Numbered from the stretch's first letter, positions 28,783-38,055 are shown. The stretch is 64,000 nt of DNA from Scytolyngbya sp. HA4215-MV1 (GCA_019359045.1 JAHHIA010000008.1:62001-126000), one strand, 5' to 3'. A program made the numbers and translations. Notes: generated by a model not told the origin, from the sequence alone.

Positions 28783-29931
28783 CTACTGAAACTCTCCAGT
28801 TAAGTCAGTTTGACTCGAAGCCATCGCCTTGTGAGAGGAGACAGGTTCTTTCGTACTGGCGTTCCCATTACCAGAAGTTTGCTCAGATTTTTGTTGAAAT
28901 AGCTCATATTGCCGGATAATCAACCGCTGTAGAGCAATAATGGCCGGGTTAATCTCTACGTAACGGCGAGTGGGGCGCTCCAGATACCGCTTTTGCTCAC
29001 TTTCCATCATTTCAATATCTTGATCCAGAAACTTGAGCAAAACGAATCGGCGCAAAACGTTTCTGAGAAGAGGTTTGAGCGGATTCAGTAACCATTGAGG
29101 TAACCGGACTCTAAAGAAAAAGAGCGCGAAAGAACGACTCTCAGAGGGACCCACTGGTAACCGCATCAGATACAGAGAAGAGACTCCCTGAAGTGTGCTG
29201 TGATAATGGGGATAGTGATATTGCACAGAGATTGGCAAAGTGGTGACCGTATCTGCTTGTTCAGCTAGTCCCAAAAATTTTGCCAATCGCCCTTTATAGG
29301 AAACTTGATACTCAGCACAAATCGAGGCTTCGGTTTCACACAAACTGAGCAAAACTGGGTTAAACCAGCCCTGCAATTTTTGATGCAAAAAACCATGAAA
29401 AACATCCATTGCATTTTCATTGCAAATGGAAAAATGGGCACCAAGTCGAGCCGTGACAGAAACATCCAGCCAGCCTGGCTGCTCAAATTCTACGACATGA
29501 GGAGGTTGGCGAATTTCTGCCAGAGCTGGATCACCTGGAAAAATCCAGATTAAACCATATTTTTCCTGGATTGGGTAGCTGCGTGCCTGTGCACAAGGCA
29601 GCTTTTGCCCAGCTGGTAAGTAAGGGATATTAACACAGTCCCCTTTGCCATCAAACTGCCAGCCATGATAACGACAAGCAATCGTTTGTCCTTGCACCTC
29701 ACCTTTATGAAGGGCGACCCCTCGATGTGGACAGGCATCCTCTAAAGCGTGGAGTTGCCCTTCATCATCGCGGTACACTGCAATCGCCTGCTGCCAAACC
29801 GAGACGGGTATCACTTCGCCGGACTTTAACCGATATCCCCACTCTACCGGATACCAGTAGTCAGCATTGATGCCTACTTCCCGAACAACATTGCGAACTG
29901 CCTGACTTTTCAAGGTCGTAGCCAGTTCCAT
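28783..29931 (-). CDS. Rieske non-haem iron oxygenase alpha-type subunit
   Basis: About 382 residues. The Rieske [2Fe-2S] motif is CPHRG followed 17 residues later by CRYHGW, with Cys67/His69 and Cys86/His89. The C-terminal catalytic domain has NENAMDVFHGFLHQK, the Asp-His-x4-His mononuclear iron site. Overall it resembles PaO/CAO-like oxygenases in plants and cyanobacteria. Function here is unknown: hydroxylation, demethylation or desaturation are all possible. I chose the ATG at 29931 because GAGGAG lies seven bases upstream; the frame is open to 29958. The C-terminal 25 residues are Ser/Thr/Gln-rich. It heads the minus-strand group ending with the GNAT gene. Confidence 0.85.
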   Translation of the reverse strand: MELATTLKSQAVRNVVREVGINADYWYPVEWGYRLKSGEVIPVSVWQQAIAVYRDDEGQLHALEDACPHRGVALHKGEVQGQTIACRYHGWQFDGKGDCVNIPYLPAGQKLPCAQARSYPIQEKYGLIWIFPGDPALAEIRQPPHVVEFEQPGWLDVSVTARLGAHFSICNENAMDVFHGFLHQKLQGWFNPVLLSLCETEASICAEYQVSYKGRLAKFLGLAEQADTVTTLPISVQYHYPHYHSTLQGVSSLYLMRLPVGPSESRSFALFFFRVRLPQWLLNPLKPLLRNVLRRFVLLKFLDQDIEMMESEQKRYLERPTRRYVEINPAIIALQRLIIRQYELFQQKSEQTSGNGNASTKEPVSSHKAMASSQTDLTGEFQ

Positions 29932-30425
29932 TCCAATCTCCTCACTCACCTGAATCATTCAAACACTGACAACCGTAGGAACACGGTATGCTAGTACACT
30001 CTGCCAGCATTTATACATTCACTCCACTTATCACTGAGAGAGGTGGGATTATCCTACCCACTATCGGAAAATATTTATACCCACTCATTCCCTAAAACTT
30101 GTCTCTAATTTGAAAAACTTTACTTGCAGTGCATGATAGCACTTAAACTTCCCTTACAAAAGTCTCACATCGGGTGGTCATGGCACTTGTATGCAGTCAC
30201 CAAAGTGCCTGAAAAGTCTTTTCTAAAGGCTATTTCGATTGCATTAAGGCAAGCTGCGATCTCCCTTCCAAGCAGCGGTCACGATACTCATCCCTAATCG
30301 GCTTGGGACTAGATTAAATCATTCTGCCCTACCCACCTTATGACTGCTTGAGGTCGATCGGATCAGACAAGTCGTAATATGTCAGACTGGCTTCAATATC
30401 TAGGAAACCATTTCCCCATTCCAAC
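29932..30425. other. Divergent promoter region between the Rieske and MFS genes
   Basis: Non-coding, AT-rich in places. A GTGGG...CCCAC imperfect inverted repeat lies at 30042-30060, with a further ACCCACT copy at about 30080. It could be an operator for a regulator of the divergent genes, but that is a guess. Confidence 0.35.
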
Positions 30426-31610
30426 GTGACTGCGATCGCATCTCCCCCAAAATCTCTGAAATTAATCACTTTGCTGGCGGCAGGGTCTTTGACCACAATG
30501 GTGGGCGGCGTTGTTGCCCCGATTTTGCCAGACATGGTTCAACAACTTCATCTAAACCCTGCAATGGCAGGAAATTTGGTCAGTTTTCACTGTTTGACGA
30601 TCGCACTTTTCAGCCCTCCCTTGGGTATTTTGGCAGACCGCATTGGTCGATTACGAGTTTTAGTGCCGTCACTCCTGTTGTATGCCGTGTTTGGTGTAGC
30701 AGAAGCCTTTGTCTCAGATATTGTGCCTCTTTTACTGCTACGGGGATTGTTAGGCGCTGCCAGCGGTGGCATTGCCGCAGCTAGCTTAGGTTTACTGACA
30801 AGTTTGTATGAGGGAGAAACCCGCACTCAAGCCCTGGGATATGCCACCAGTAGCTTGACGATCGCAGGAATTCTTTTCCCGCTACTAGGAGGAATTGTAG
30901 GCGCGACCCATTGGCAATGGACATTTGGGTTATACGCGGTTAGCATCCCAATGGCATTTTTAGCCAGTGTGGTTTTACGAGAAAAGCGATCGACCTCGCA
31001 ACCCCGCAAAAACAAAGCTAATGATAAATTGCGGCAGGTTTTGCAACAACCCCAAGTCCTTTTTATGTTGCTATTGGTGGCGCTGTGCTCCGTTATCACC
31101 TACGCAGTCATTATCTACACACCGCTCTACCTCAAAACGGCGATCGGAGCTGGACCTGTTTTGAATGGGATTTTTCTAGCCTCGCGAGCGGTGGGTGCTG
31201 CAACGGTTTCAGCCCTGGGTACGAAATGGCTAATTCGCCGCTTAGGTAGCCAGAAGATGGTCGCAGTAGGCTTTCTCCTAATGGCACTGACGTTATTAAC
31301 GATTCCCGTTTTAAATCAAATTGGCTGGATTTTATCGGCAGCGATCGTTTTTGGCGTTGGGCTAGGCATCACCTTGCCCAGTCTCTACGGCTGTTTAGCA
31401 GATCTGGCACCCGAACATCTGCGTTCTAGCCTGCTCGCGTCTGGCACTGGTGCAGGTTTTTTAGGACAGTTCCTCTGTCCCATTTTGCTGGCTCCAGTTG
31501 TCCACCCTCACAACTTAACGGGGGTTTTCTATACCACAGCTGGCATTGCTGTCATCGTGGCGATCGTGATGTTGGTGAAAGAAAAATGGGGTAGAAATCC
31601 CGAAGGATGA
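30426..31610 (+). CDS. MFS transporter
   Basis: 394 residues with twelve predicted membrane segments. The loop 2-3 signature GILADRIGRLRVL is present (the major facilitator Gx3-DRxGRR pattern), with a matching inner loop in the second half (AVGAATVSALGTKWLIRRLG). It resembles drug/metabolite efflux MFS proteins. The start is a GTG at 30426 with MTAIASPP; no good ribosome site is seen. It lies divergent from the Rieske gene and converges with the GH3 pair, so a role in exporting the locus product is plausible but unproven. Confidence 0.88.
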   Translation: MTAIASPPKSLKLITLLAAGSLTTMVGGVVAPILPDMVQQLHLNPAMAGNLVSFHCLTIALFSPPLGILADRIGRLRVLVPSLLLYAVFGVAEAFVSDIVPLLLLRGLLGAASGGIAAASLGLLTSLYEGETRTQALGYATSSLTIAGILFPLLGGIVGATHWQWTFGLYAVSIPMAFLASVVLREKRSTSQPRKNKANDKLRQVLQQPQVLFMLLLVALCSVITYAVIIYTPLYLKTAIGAGPVLNGIFLASRAVGAATVSALGTKWLIRRLGSQKMVAVGFLLMALTLLTIPVLNQIGWILSAAIVFGVGLGITLPSLYGCLADLAPEHLRSSLLASGTGAGFLGQFLCPILLAPVVHPHNLTGVFYTTAGIAVIVAIVMLVKEKWGRNPEG

Positions 31611-31647
31611 AGCAGAAACATCGGGAGTTCTTGCCCTGAAATATGGA

Positions 31648-33330
31648 CTAAGCCTCTACCGGCAACCTAATTTCTTGCGCAACAGTGAGACCCGATAAAA
31701 AATTTCGGTCCTCGCTGATATGAGGAAATTTGAGCTGAGAATCGGGAACGCCTTTTTCAAGCTGGCGCTGGCGCAAGATCGCAAAACTGCCTGGGGCTAA
31801 AATTCGCAAGTAGGGCGCAGGAATCGCATCACGGCGACTAATTTGATAGTGGGTATTAGCTTCTTGCAGTCTCCGGTCAAAACTGGCTAGAAATGCCTGA
31901 GGATCGGGGAGAACCGCATGGGGTGAGAGTTCAACACACGCGAGATAACGCGCTGGAAAATCGCAATCTGAAAGGGTAACGCAAAAGTCCTCTAGATGTA
32001 GATTAAATTCCTGTTGCAGCGATCGCATCACCTCCGTCACGTGAGATTCCGTCGTCTTTTCTGTAGTTGAAGAAATCAATCCCCCCTGCCGATGCCGGAA
32101 CACAATTAAGGGAGCCTGCTGGTAAAAACCCGTTACCTCAATCACATCGCCAATGTCGTAACGGTAAAAACCGTTGTAACTTGTGGTCAGAATCCGATAA
32201 CGTTCCCCTGACTTCACTTCGGTCGCAAGCACCGTTTTGGGTTGGTCAATCTCCCACTGGTCTTGGGGAATGAACTCAAAGAAGCCGCTGTCGATCGCCA
32301 AAACACTATCATCCGAATTGACATCGGGATAGAGACTAAACATTCCTTCAGCCGAGGAGAAAACTGCCCCAAAAACGGGCGTATCGCCAAAATAGCTGGG
32401 AAATCGCTCGAAATAAAAATCAGAAGTCCCGCCACGCGCATTGGCAACAAAGGCGAGATTGGTCCATACCAATTTCGGAGTTAAGCGTCCCTCTGACTGC
32501 AAAATTTCCCGCAACTGTTTTGCCCGTGCGGGTACAGCCGACCAGCGTTTCTCTAACTGCAATCGCAAACTAGATTCCAATTCCAACCAATCCGCGATCG
32601 TCCCCTTTTCCAAATCATGAATCAGATCTTCGGCGTATTTCTCCAAGTAGTTGCAGGTTCGTAGATTCAGCATTGGAAAGTTAGCAACCATTCCCCGCAT
32701 CAACGGTTCCCGCAAGGCAAATAGCAAACACAGATAATGACGAGCCACACTGCTATTCGCCTGAATTGCCGCAAAGGGATGGGCAAAAAACTGCTCATAC
32801 AGCGTCCGGTTCATCCGTAACAACCCAGCACTAGCAGGACCATAGGGGATATTGCCACTGGTGTGCCCCCAGAGGGCGGGTGAGTTGGTGACCAACATTT
32901 TGCCAAACTGCAGCCCACGATCGCCCAGTGCCTCATTCAAAAAGCCCATACTCGTCAGACTTGCCTGGCGAAAAATGGCTTGCGATCGCTGCGTTGTAGG
33001 AATCAGTTTCTTTTTGCCCGTGGAGCCACTGGTCAAGGTCAAATAAACCACAGGGTCAGCCGTTAGAACATTCAATGCTCCCTGGGCAATGCGTTCGAGA
33101 TAGGGTTCATAACTGCTGTAGGGCAAAATAGGTACGCGCGATCGAAACTGGTCGATGGAGCGAATTTCACCCAGTTTAAATTTTTGTCCCAGCTCAGTAT
33201 TTTTTTGAACTTGAATCAGCTGACGCAAAAAACGTTCTTGAACTGCTTCAGTCTGACGCAGCTTGCGAACAAAACCTGCTTTGACGCCGCTTGCAAACGT
33301 CGTCAGCGTAGATAGCACAAAATTTGGCAT
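31648..33330 (-). CDS. GH3-family acyl-acid amido synthetase, copy 1
   Basis: GH3 enzymes activate an acyl acid with ATP and form an amide with an amino acid or amine; in plants they conjugate jasmonate and auxin. 560 residues, the normal length. The ATP-binding P-loop is TSGSTGKKKLIP, then YSSAEG, and YRYDIGDVIEV, the three ANL-type motifs of the family. It is a close paralogue of the next gene upstream, with long identical blocks such as YLEKYAEDLI versus YLEKYGEELI and FEFIPQDQW in both. The bacterial substrates of GH3 proteins are unknown. The fused context of an alpha-oxoamine synthase, oxygenases and an MFS exporter points to lipid amide formation. Confidence 0.88.
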   Translation of the reverse strand: MPNFVLSTLTTFASGVKAGFVRKLRQTEAVQERFLRQLIQVQKNTELGQKFKLGEIRSIDQFRSRVPILPYSSYEPYLERIAQGALNVLTADPVVYLTLTSGSTGKKKLIPTTQRSQAIFRQASLTSMGFLNEALGDRGLQFGKMLVTNSPALWGHTSGNIPYGPASAGLLRMNRTLYEQFFAHPFAAIQANSSVARHYLCLLFALREPLMRGMVANFPMLNLRTCNYLEKYAEDLIHDLEKGTIADWLELESSLRLQLEKRWSAVPARAKQLREILQSEGRLTPKLVWTNLAFVANARGGTSDFYFERFPSYFGDTPVFGAVFSSAEGMFSLYPDVNSDDSVLAIDSGFFEFIPQDQWEIDQPKTVLATEVKSGERYRILTTSYNGFYRYDIGDVIEVTGFYQQAPLIVFRHRQGGLISSTTEKTTESHVTEVMRSLQQEFNLHLEDFCVTLSDCDFPARYLACVELSPHAVLPDPQAFLASFDRRLQEANTHYQISRRDAIPAPYLRILAPGSFAILRQRQLEKGVPDSQLKFPHISEDRNFLSGLTVAQEIRLPVEA

Positions 33331-33483
33331 GTTTTGAGGTACTAGTGGGTTGCCAAGGAGATTGCAGAGCTAAAATTTCTGGTTGCAGATTTAGTCTACC
33401 GGCCTCTTTGTTAAGAACTTGGAAAGATTAAAAAAACTTCCGTAGAACAACGGCTTGACCTCAGATAACCATTTTTTGTGACC

Positions 33484-35169
33484 TTAATGACGATCGTCCG
33501 GTAGGCGAATTTCTTGCTCGACTCGCAAACCTGTCAGAAATTGTCGATCTTCGCTCAGGTGGGGAAATTTGAGTTGGGAATCCGGAATCCCTCTCTGCAA
33601 TTGTCGTTGCTGCAAAATGGCAAAACTGCCGGGAGCCAGTAACCGCAAGCGAGGAGCAGGAACCTGATCGCGCCGTTTCACCTCATAAGAGGTGTGAATT
33701 TCCTTCAGACGATCGTCAAATCGGCTCAGAAAGGCTTGCGGCTCTGCTAGAGATTGGTCAGGGGGTAGCTCAATATTGACCAGATAATGTGCCGGAATCA
33801 CATCCTCAGATAAGGTAATGCAAAAATCAGTGAGAGACAGATTAAATTCTTTCTGCAATGCTTCGATCACTCGCGTGACATGAAATTCAGTGGTTTTTTC
33901 AGTAGTGGAAGACAACACGCCTCCCGTGCGGTAGCGGAACACTAGAATGGGTGCCCGGTTATAGAAGCCTAGAACCTCTACTACATCGCCAATGTCGTAA
34001 CGGTAAAAGCCACTGTAATTGGTCATGAGAATCCGATAGCGTTCTCCAACTTTGACCTCGGTTGCCAGAACGGTACTGGGGTGGTTAGTGTCCCACTGGT
34101 CTTGGGGGATGAACTCAAAAAAACCGCTCTCGATCGCCAACACGCTGCCATCAGTGTTGACATCGGGATAAATTCCAAACGTCCCTTCGGCTGAGGAATA
34201 TGCACCCCCAAACACGGGCGTATCGCCGAAGTAATCAGGAAACCGTTGGAAGTAAAAATCAGAGGTTCCCCCTCGCGCCGTTCCTAGATAAGACAGATGG
34301 GTCCAAACCGCTTGTGGGGTCAATCGCCCTTCCGTTCGCAAAATCTGCCGCAGTTGAGCCGCTCGCAAAGGATCGGGTGACCACTGTCGCTCTAGTTTGA
34401 CTCGCAACTCCGGCTCTAATTTTAGCCAGTTTGCCAATTCTCCGGTTTCAATGTCCTCAATCAACTCCTCGCCATACTTTTCCAGATAGCCACACATTCT
34501 GAGCAACAGCATGGGAAAGTTGGCTGCCATGCCTCGTAAAGCTGGATTGCGCAGCGCAAAGAGCAAACATAGGTAGTGACGGGACAAACTATGGGCAGGA
34601 AGTAGCGCTTCAAACGGGTAAGCGAGCAATTGCTCAGCCAAAAATTTGCCCATGCGGATGACTCCCACACTGGCAGGTCCGTATTCAATGCCACCGCTGG
34701 TTCGCCCTAACAGATCCACAGAATTAGTGAGTAGCATTTTGCCGAAGCGAGACTTTCTGGTGCGCAGGGCATCACTTAAAAAACCAATGCTAGTCAGATT
34801 GGCTTTTCGCAAAGAATTCTGAAAGCGTTTGGTCACAGGAATCAATTTTTTGGTTCCTGTTGATCCACTGGTGAGGTTCAGGTAAACGACTGGGTCAGCC
34901 GTTAAAATGTTTTTTTCGCCTTGCGCAATCCGTTCGGCATAAGGTTCATAGCTGCTGTAAGGTAATATCGGTACGCGAGATCGAAACTGGTCGATACTTT
35001 TGATTTCTCGCAGCTTGTATTGTTGTCCTAACTCGGTATCCTGATAAGCAACCAATAACTGCTGCAAATATTGCTCTTGAGTTGCTAGCGCTTGATCCGT
35101 TTTACGGACGAAATTATCTTTGGTACGCCGCGCGAGCGCTACCAATATAGGCAGCACAAAATTTGACAT
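33484..35169 (-). CDS. GH3-family acyl-acid amido synthetase, copy 2
   Basis: A second GH3 enzyme of 561 residues. It begins MSNFVLPILVALARR, has TSGSTGTKKLIP, YSSAEGTFGIYPD and YRYDIGDVVEV, and ends in a segment like its sister's (HLSEDRQFLTGLRVEQEIRLP). The pair share well over half their residues by eye, a tandem duplication with 153 bases between. Two active paralogues suggest two acyl or amine partners. Substrate not readable from sequence. Confidence 0.88.
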   Translation of the reverse strand: MSNFVLPILVALARRTKDNFVRKTDQALATQEQYLQQLLVAYQDTELGQQYKLREIKSIDQFRSRVPILPYSSYEPYAERIAQGEKNILTADPVVYLNLTSGSTGTKKLIPVTKRFQNSLRKANLTSIGFLSDALRTRKSRFGKMLLTNSVDLLGRTSGGIEYGPASVGVIRMGKFLAEQLLAYPFEALLPAHSLSRHYLCLLFALRNPALRGMAANFPMLLLRMCGYLEKYGEELIEDIETGELANWLKLEPELRVKLERQWSPDPLRAAQLRQILRTEGRLTPQAVWTHLSYLGTARGGTSDFYFQRFPDYFGDTPVFGGAYSSAEGTFGIYPDVNTDGSVLAIESGFFEFIPQDQWDTNHPSTVLATEVKVGERYRILMTNYSGFYRYDIGDVVEVLGFYNRAPILVFRYRTGGVLSSTTEKTTEFHVTRVIEALQKEFNLSLTDFCITLSEDVIPAHYLVNIELPPDQSLAEPQAFLSRFDDRLKEIHTSYEVKRRDQVPAPRLRLLAPGSFAILQQRQLQRGIPDSQLKFPHLSEDRQFLTGLRVEQEIRLPDDRH

Positions 35170-35176
35170 TCCAACC

Positions 35177-35428
35177 TCACACCACTTCAGAAAAATACAC
35201 CATAGTCCCGATTAAAGCTGATTTTATGGGGGACTTCAAACAGCTAACAAGGTTCTCTCGCTTGAATTCAGTCTGTTTTGACACATCCAGACGATCGTTG
35301 CCCTCCTTCTGCTTGCTTGCACTGGGGCGACCCAAAAAACTATCTATCAGATCTTCCAATTCCTGCCTGGCTGCGTCAAAATTTGTAGAATCCGGTACCA
35401 GAATCGTAAAATCAGGTTCCAGAATCAT
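35177..35428 (-). CDS. Possible small ORF ahead of the GH3 pair
   Basis: An 83-codon frame with an amphipathic helix (NFDAARQELEDLIDSFLG) ends seven bases before the second GH3 start. No ribosome site is visible upstream and no family is recognised, so it may be chance. It could also encode a short regulatory or leader peptide. It overlaps the promoter region of the divergent hydroxylase gene. Confidence 0.25.
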   Translation of the reverse strand: MILEPDFTILVPDSTNFDAARQELEDLIDSFLGRPSASKQKEGNDRLDVSKQTEFKRENLVSCLKSPIKSALIGTMVYFSEVV

Positions 35429-35458
35429 TGTGTGGGAAATGTGGAGTAAGGACGGTTC

Positions 35459-35962
35459 ATGCCTTTATTGACCAAGTTTTTGATTGGACTTGTTTGTTGT
35501 GCGATCGGCTTCATTCTGGCAAGCCTGGTTGAATATTGGGTTCACCGCCTGATGCATGTCTCGCTTCGGTTTGGCAAACGTCATCGCGACCATCACCGCC
35601 GCAACGAAGGTCAAGGCGTTTTATGGGAGTTTCGTGACTACGTGAAAGGCACATTTATTATCATGGTGCCGATGTTTTTTTATTCCTTAGAAGCAGGCAT
35701 CGGGTGGACATTGGGTGGGCTGGCTTACGCTGCTTTTTCTTCCTATGCGCATCAACTCCAGCACGAAAACCCAACCAAGTGCTTCTGGATGAAAATGCCT
35801 GTTCACTATGTCCACCACAAATACAACATGTGGCACCATAACTTTGGCTTAGGGTTGGATTGGTGGGATCACATCTTTGGCACCTATCAACCGGTGGAAT
35901 GGTTAACAGAAGAAGAAACGAGTCAGCCTGTTCGAGGATATTGGCAATTGCGATGGTGGTAG
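35459..35962 (+). CDS. Fatty acid hydroxylase superfamily protein
   Basis: 167 residues, a short integral membrane di-iron enzyme. The eight-histidine signature is present: HRLMH, HRDHHR, HQLQH and HYVHHKYNMWHH. At least three to four membrane segments are expected. This superfamily includes beta-carotene hydroxylases, Sur2/Scs7 sphingoid hydroxylases and sterol desaturases. The length is shorter than most (about 200-300), so the exact substrate (carotenoid or lipid) is open. AAGGA lies close before the ATG at 35459. It diverges from the GH3 pair and leads a plus-strand group with the DUF962 gene. Confidence 0.8.
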   Translation: MPLLTKFLIGLVCCAIGFILASLVEYWVHRLMHVSLRFGKRHRDHHRRNEGQGVLWEFRDYVKGTFIIMVPMFFYSLEAGIGWTLGGLAYAAFSSYAHQLQHENPTKCFWMKMPVHYVHHKYNMWHHNFGLGLDWWDHIFGTYQPVEWLTEEETSQPVRGYWQLRWW

Positions 35963-36145
35963 GGAATTTCTTGCCAAATCCGATCAAACTGCTTGGGGAT
36001 GCCCTTCTTAGAAGCCCTCTAGCTTTTGTCCCGAGCGACTAAATCGGAAGAAATTTGCTAGAGCCTCTCGCTCAACAATTTCGTATGTTATTGTTCCTAC
36101 ATCATTCCCTCAACATTGCTTAATCTTCAGGATGAGGAGAGTCCC

Positions 36146-36475
36146 TTGAGCTTTCTTAGCTATTACCAAGCAGCAAAAGCCCATTTTGTTGCTAGCCATC
36201 AGAACCCGATTAATCAGGTTCTGCATCATGGCTCAAATTTGCTGGCGATCGTGGCGGTCGTTTTGCTGTTTTATAATTGGCGGCTGACGCTGCTCTGTTT
36301 AGTGCTGACCCAAGTGTTTGCGATCGGGGGGCATTTCGTCTTTGAAAAAAATCAACCTGCCGCAGTGAAGTACCCCGGAATCACGATTCTGGCATCACTC
36401 AGTTGGTCATTTGAACGCTGGTTTGGTCTACGCCAGATTTTGGCGTACTTTAGCCGTAAATCAACACAAAATTAG
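36146..36475 (+). CDS. DUF962/Mpo1-like membrane protein
   Basis: 109 residues, matching DUF962: SFLSYYQAAKAHFVASHQNPINQVLHHGSN starts the domain, followed by two or three membrane segments and GGHFVFEKNQPA. The conserved His-rich sites (HQNP, HHGSN, GGHF.FEKN) may bind iron. Yeast Mpo1 of this family is a Fe(II) dioxygenase that alpha-oxidises 2-hydroxy fatty acids made from phytosphingosine. That function for bacterial members is inferred. I start at TTG 36146 because GAGGAG lies seven bases upstream; the frame is open to 36116. It lies 183 bases after the hydroxylase gene on the same strand. Confidence 0.78.
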   Translation: MSFLSYYQAAKAHFVASHQNPINQVLHHGSNLLAIVAVVLLFYNWRLTLLCLVLTQVFAIGGHFVFEKNQPAAVKYPGITILASLSWSFERWFGLRQILAYFSRKSTQN

Positions 36476-36593
36476 CATTCATCATTTGTGTTCAACGGTT
36501 GACTGAATTGCTTGCGAGGAATGCTTTGTCTCGCCTTTCTATAAACTGTTGCCTCCATTCCTTGCGGTTTCACAGGTCATCACAGGAGAATTC

Positions 36594-38006
36594 ATGTATC
36601 AAGGTTTATTGGTTATTGATGCTGACGCGCATAAGCTGGAAAATCCGCTCATTCTGCGGGATTATATTGAGCCAGAATATCGCGATCGCATCGGTCTGGT
36701 CGTGGACAACTTAGGCGACCAGCGCGCAAAAATTGTGGATTTTAACCCTGCTACCCAAAAAGCTGACTTTGTTCGCATGTTCCCTCAACCTCAAGGGCTG
36801 GGCAAAGGTGGATTTCGGAACCTTCATCCCGACACAACGTTGGGTGCAATGTTCAACCGGGTGCGGGTAGAACACATGGATCAAGAAGGAGTGGATGTCC
36901 AGGTAATTTATGGCACCCTCAATCTTGTATTTTCCAGTATTTTGGATAAAGATTTGGCGATCGCCCTTTGCAAGGCATACAACAACTACATTGCCGATGA
37001 TTGCCGGGGATATGACAACCGCCTGAAACCGATCGGGGTTCTGCCCCTACAAGATGTCAACGAAGCTATCAAAGAAATGCATCGTTGCATTAATGAACTG
37101 GGCATGGTGAGCGTGGCAGTTGCCCCCAACATGCCGATTCCTCATCCCAAAGCCCCAGATGCTTTTCCCGATATTCGCACTTGCAAGCCCATCAGCCATC
37201 CTGATTTTCGCCCCATTTTGCAAGCAGCGGTCGATTTAGATGTGGCACTGGGTATTCATGGTGGTCCCGGTAGCTATATGGTGGGCGGCATCTCCGACCA
37301 TATGGAAACCTTTGTGCTGACTCACATTTTTGTGCAGCGCAACCAACAACAGCACGCCATGGCACGCATGGTATTTGATGGCGCGTTTGAGCAATTCCCC
37401 ACCTTGCGAGTCGGCTTCCTGGAAGGCGGCTGTGGTTGGGTGCCCGACCTCGCCCATGCCTTCCACGAACATTGGGAAAAGCGAATTCGTGACTTTGACC
37501 CCAAACATCCTTACCGTCCTTCGCTGATGGAATTCACGAAACTGATGATTCAGGAGCGCGGTACTCACAACAATACCAACATCATCAGCCAAGCGAAAAA
37601 CCTGTTTGATTTAATGTGGACAAAGGAGCATGATCCCACCAAGATCGATGACACCAGTCTCTATGAGCACTATGATTTGCGCCATCGTGACCCGATGGAG
37701 TATTTTGAGCGGGGACAAATCTTTACTTCGTTTGAGTCAGATGATCCTGGTCCTGCCTATTTACCGATTGCCATGGGTGAGATGGGCAAACGGATTGCCT
37801 GCTTCTCTGGTGATTATGGTCATTGGGATGGGGTTCTCAAAGATTGTGTGAAGGATGCCGCTGGCGTAACAGATTACGATCGCGAATATCTGGCACTCTT
37901 GCTCGGTGGGAATGCGTTGGCCCTGTATGGCGATCGACTCCGCAACTCCTTACCGGAAAACCTGGCAACTTCTGCTCAACAAATCCTAAGTAGCGCCACC
38001 AACTAA
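36594..38006 (+). CDS. Amidohydrolase-2 family metal-dependent hydrolase
   Basis: About 470 residues of the amidohydrolase superfamily. It opens with DADAHKLENP, the metal-binding D-x-H-like element. Then come HGGPGSYM with a metal His, and LEGGCGWVPDLAHAFHEHW. The C-terminal SGDYGHWDG resembles the usual SDYPHxD metal Asp region. The reaction (hydrolysis or decarboxylation) and substrate are unknown. The ATG at 36594 has AGGAG eight bases upstream. It follows the DUF962 gene by about 120 bases on the same strand, so it may belong to the lipid locus, or may be a neighbour by chance. Confidence 0.8.
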   Translation: MYQGLLVIDADAHKLENPLILRDYIEPEYRDRIGLVVDNLGDQRAKIVDFNPATQKADFVRMFPQPQGLGKGGFRNLHPDTTLGAMFNRVRVEHMDQEGVDVQVIYGTLNLVFSSILDKDLAIALCKAYNNYIADDCRGYDNRLKPIGVLPLQDVNEAIKEMHRCINELGMVSVAVAPNMPIPHPKAPDAFPDIRTCKPISHPDFRPILQAAVDLDVALGIHGGPGSYMVGGISDHMETFVLTHIFVQRNQQQHAMARMVFDGAFEQFPTLRVGFLEGGCGWVPDLAHAFHEHWEKRIRDFDPKHPYRPSLMEFTKLMIQERGTHNNTNIISQAKNLFDLMWTKEHDPTKIDDTSLYEHYDLRHRDPMEYFERGQIFTSFESDDPGPAYLPIAMGEMGKRIACFSGDYGHWDGVLKDCVKDAAGVTDYDREYLALLLGGNALALYGDRLRNSLPENLATSAQQILSSATN

Positions 38007-38055
38007 GGGGGTAACTTGTATTGAATTGATTCGTCTCCGCTAAGTCAGTCAATTC

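Noticed and set aside
29932-30425. Operator for a dedicated regulator of the lipid locus
   Set aside because: A GTGGG...CCCAC repeat is present, but it is short and imperfect and no regulator gene is nearby, so I list it only as a possibility.
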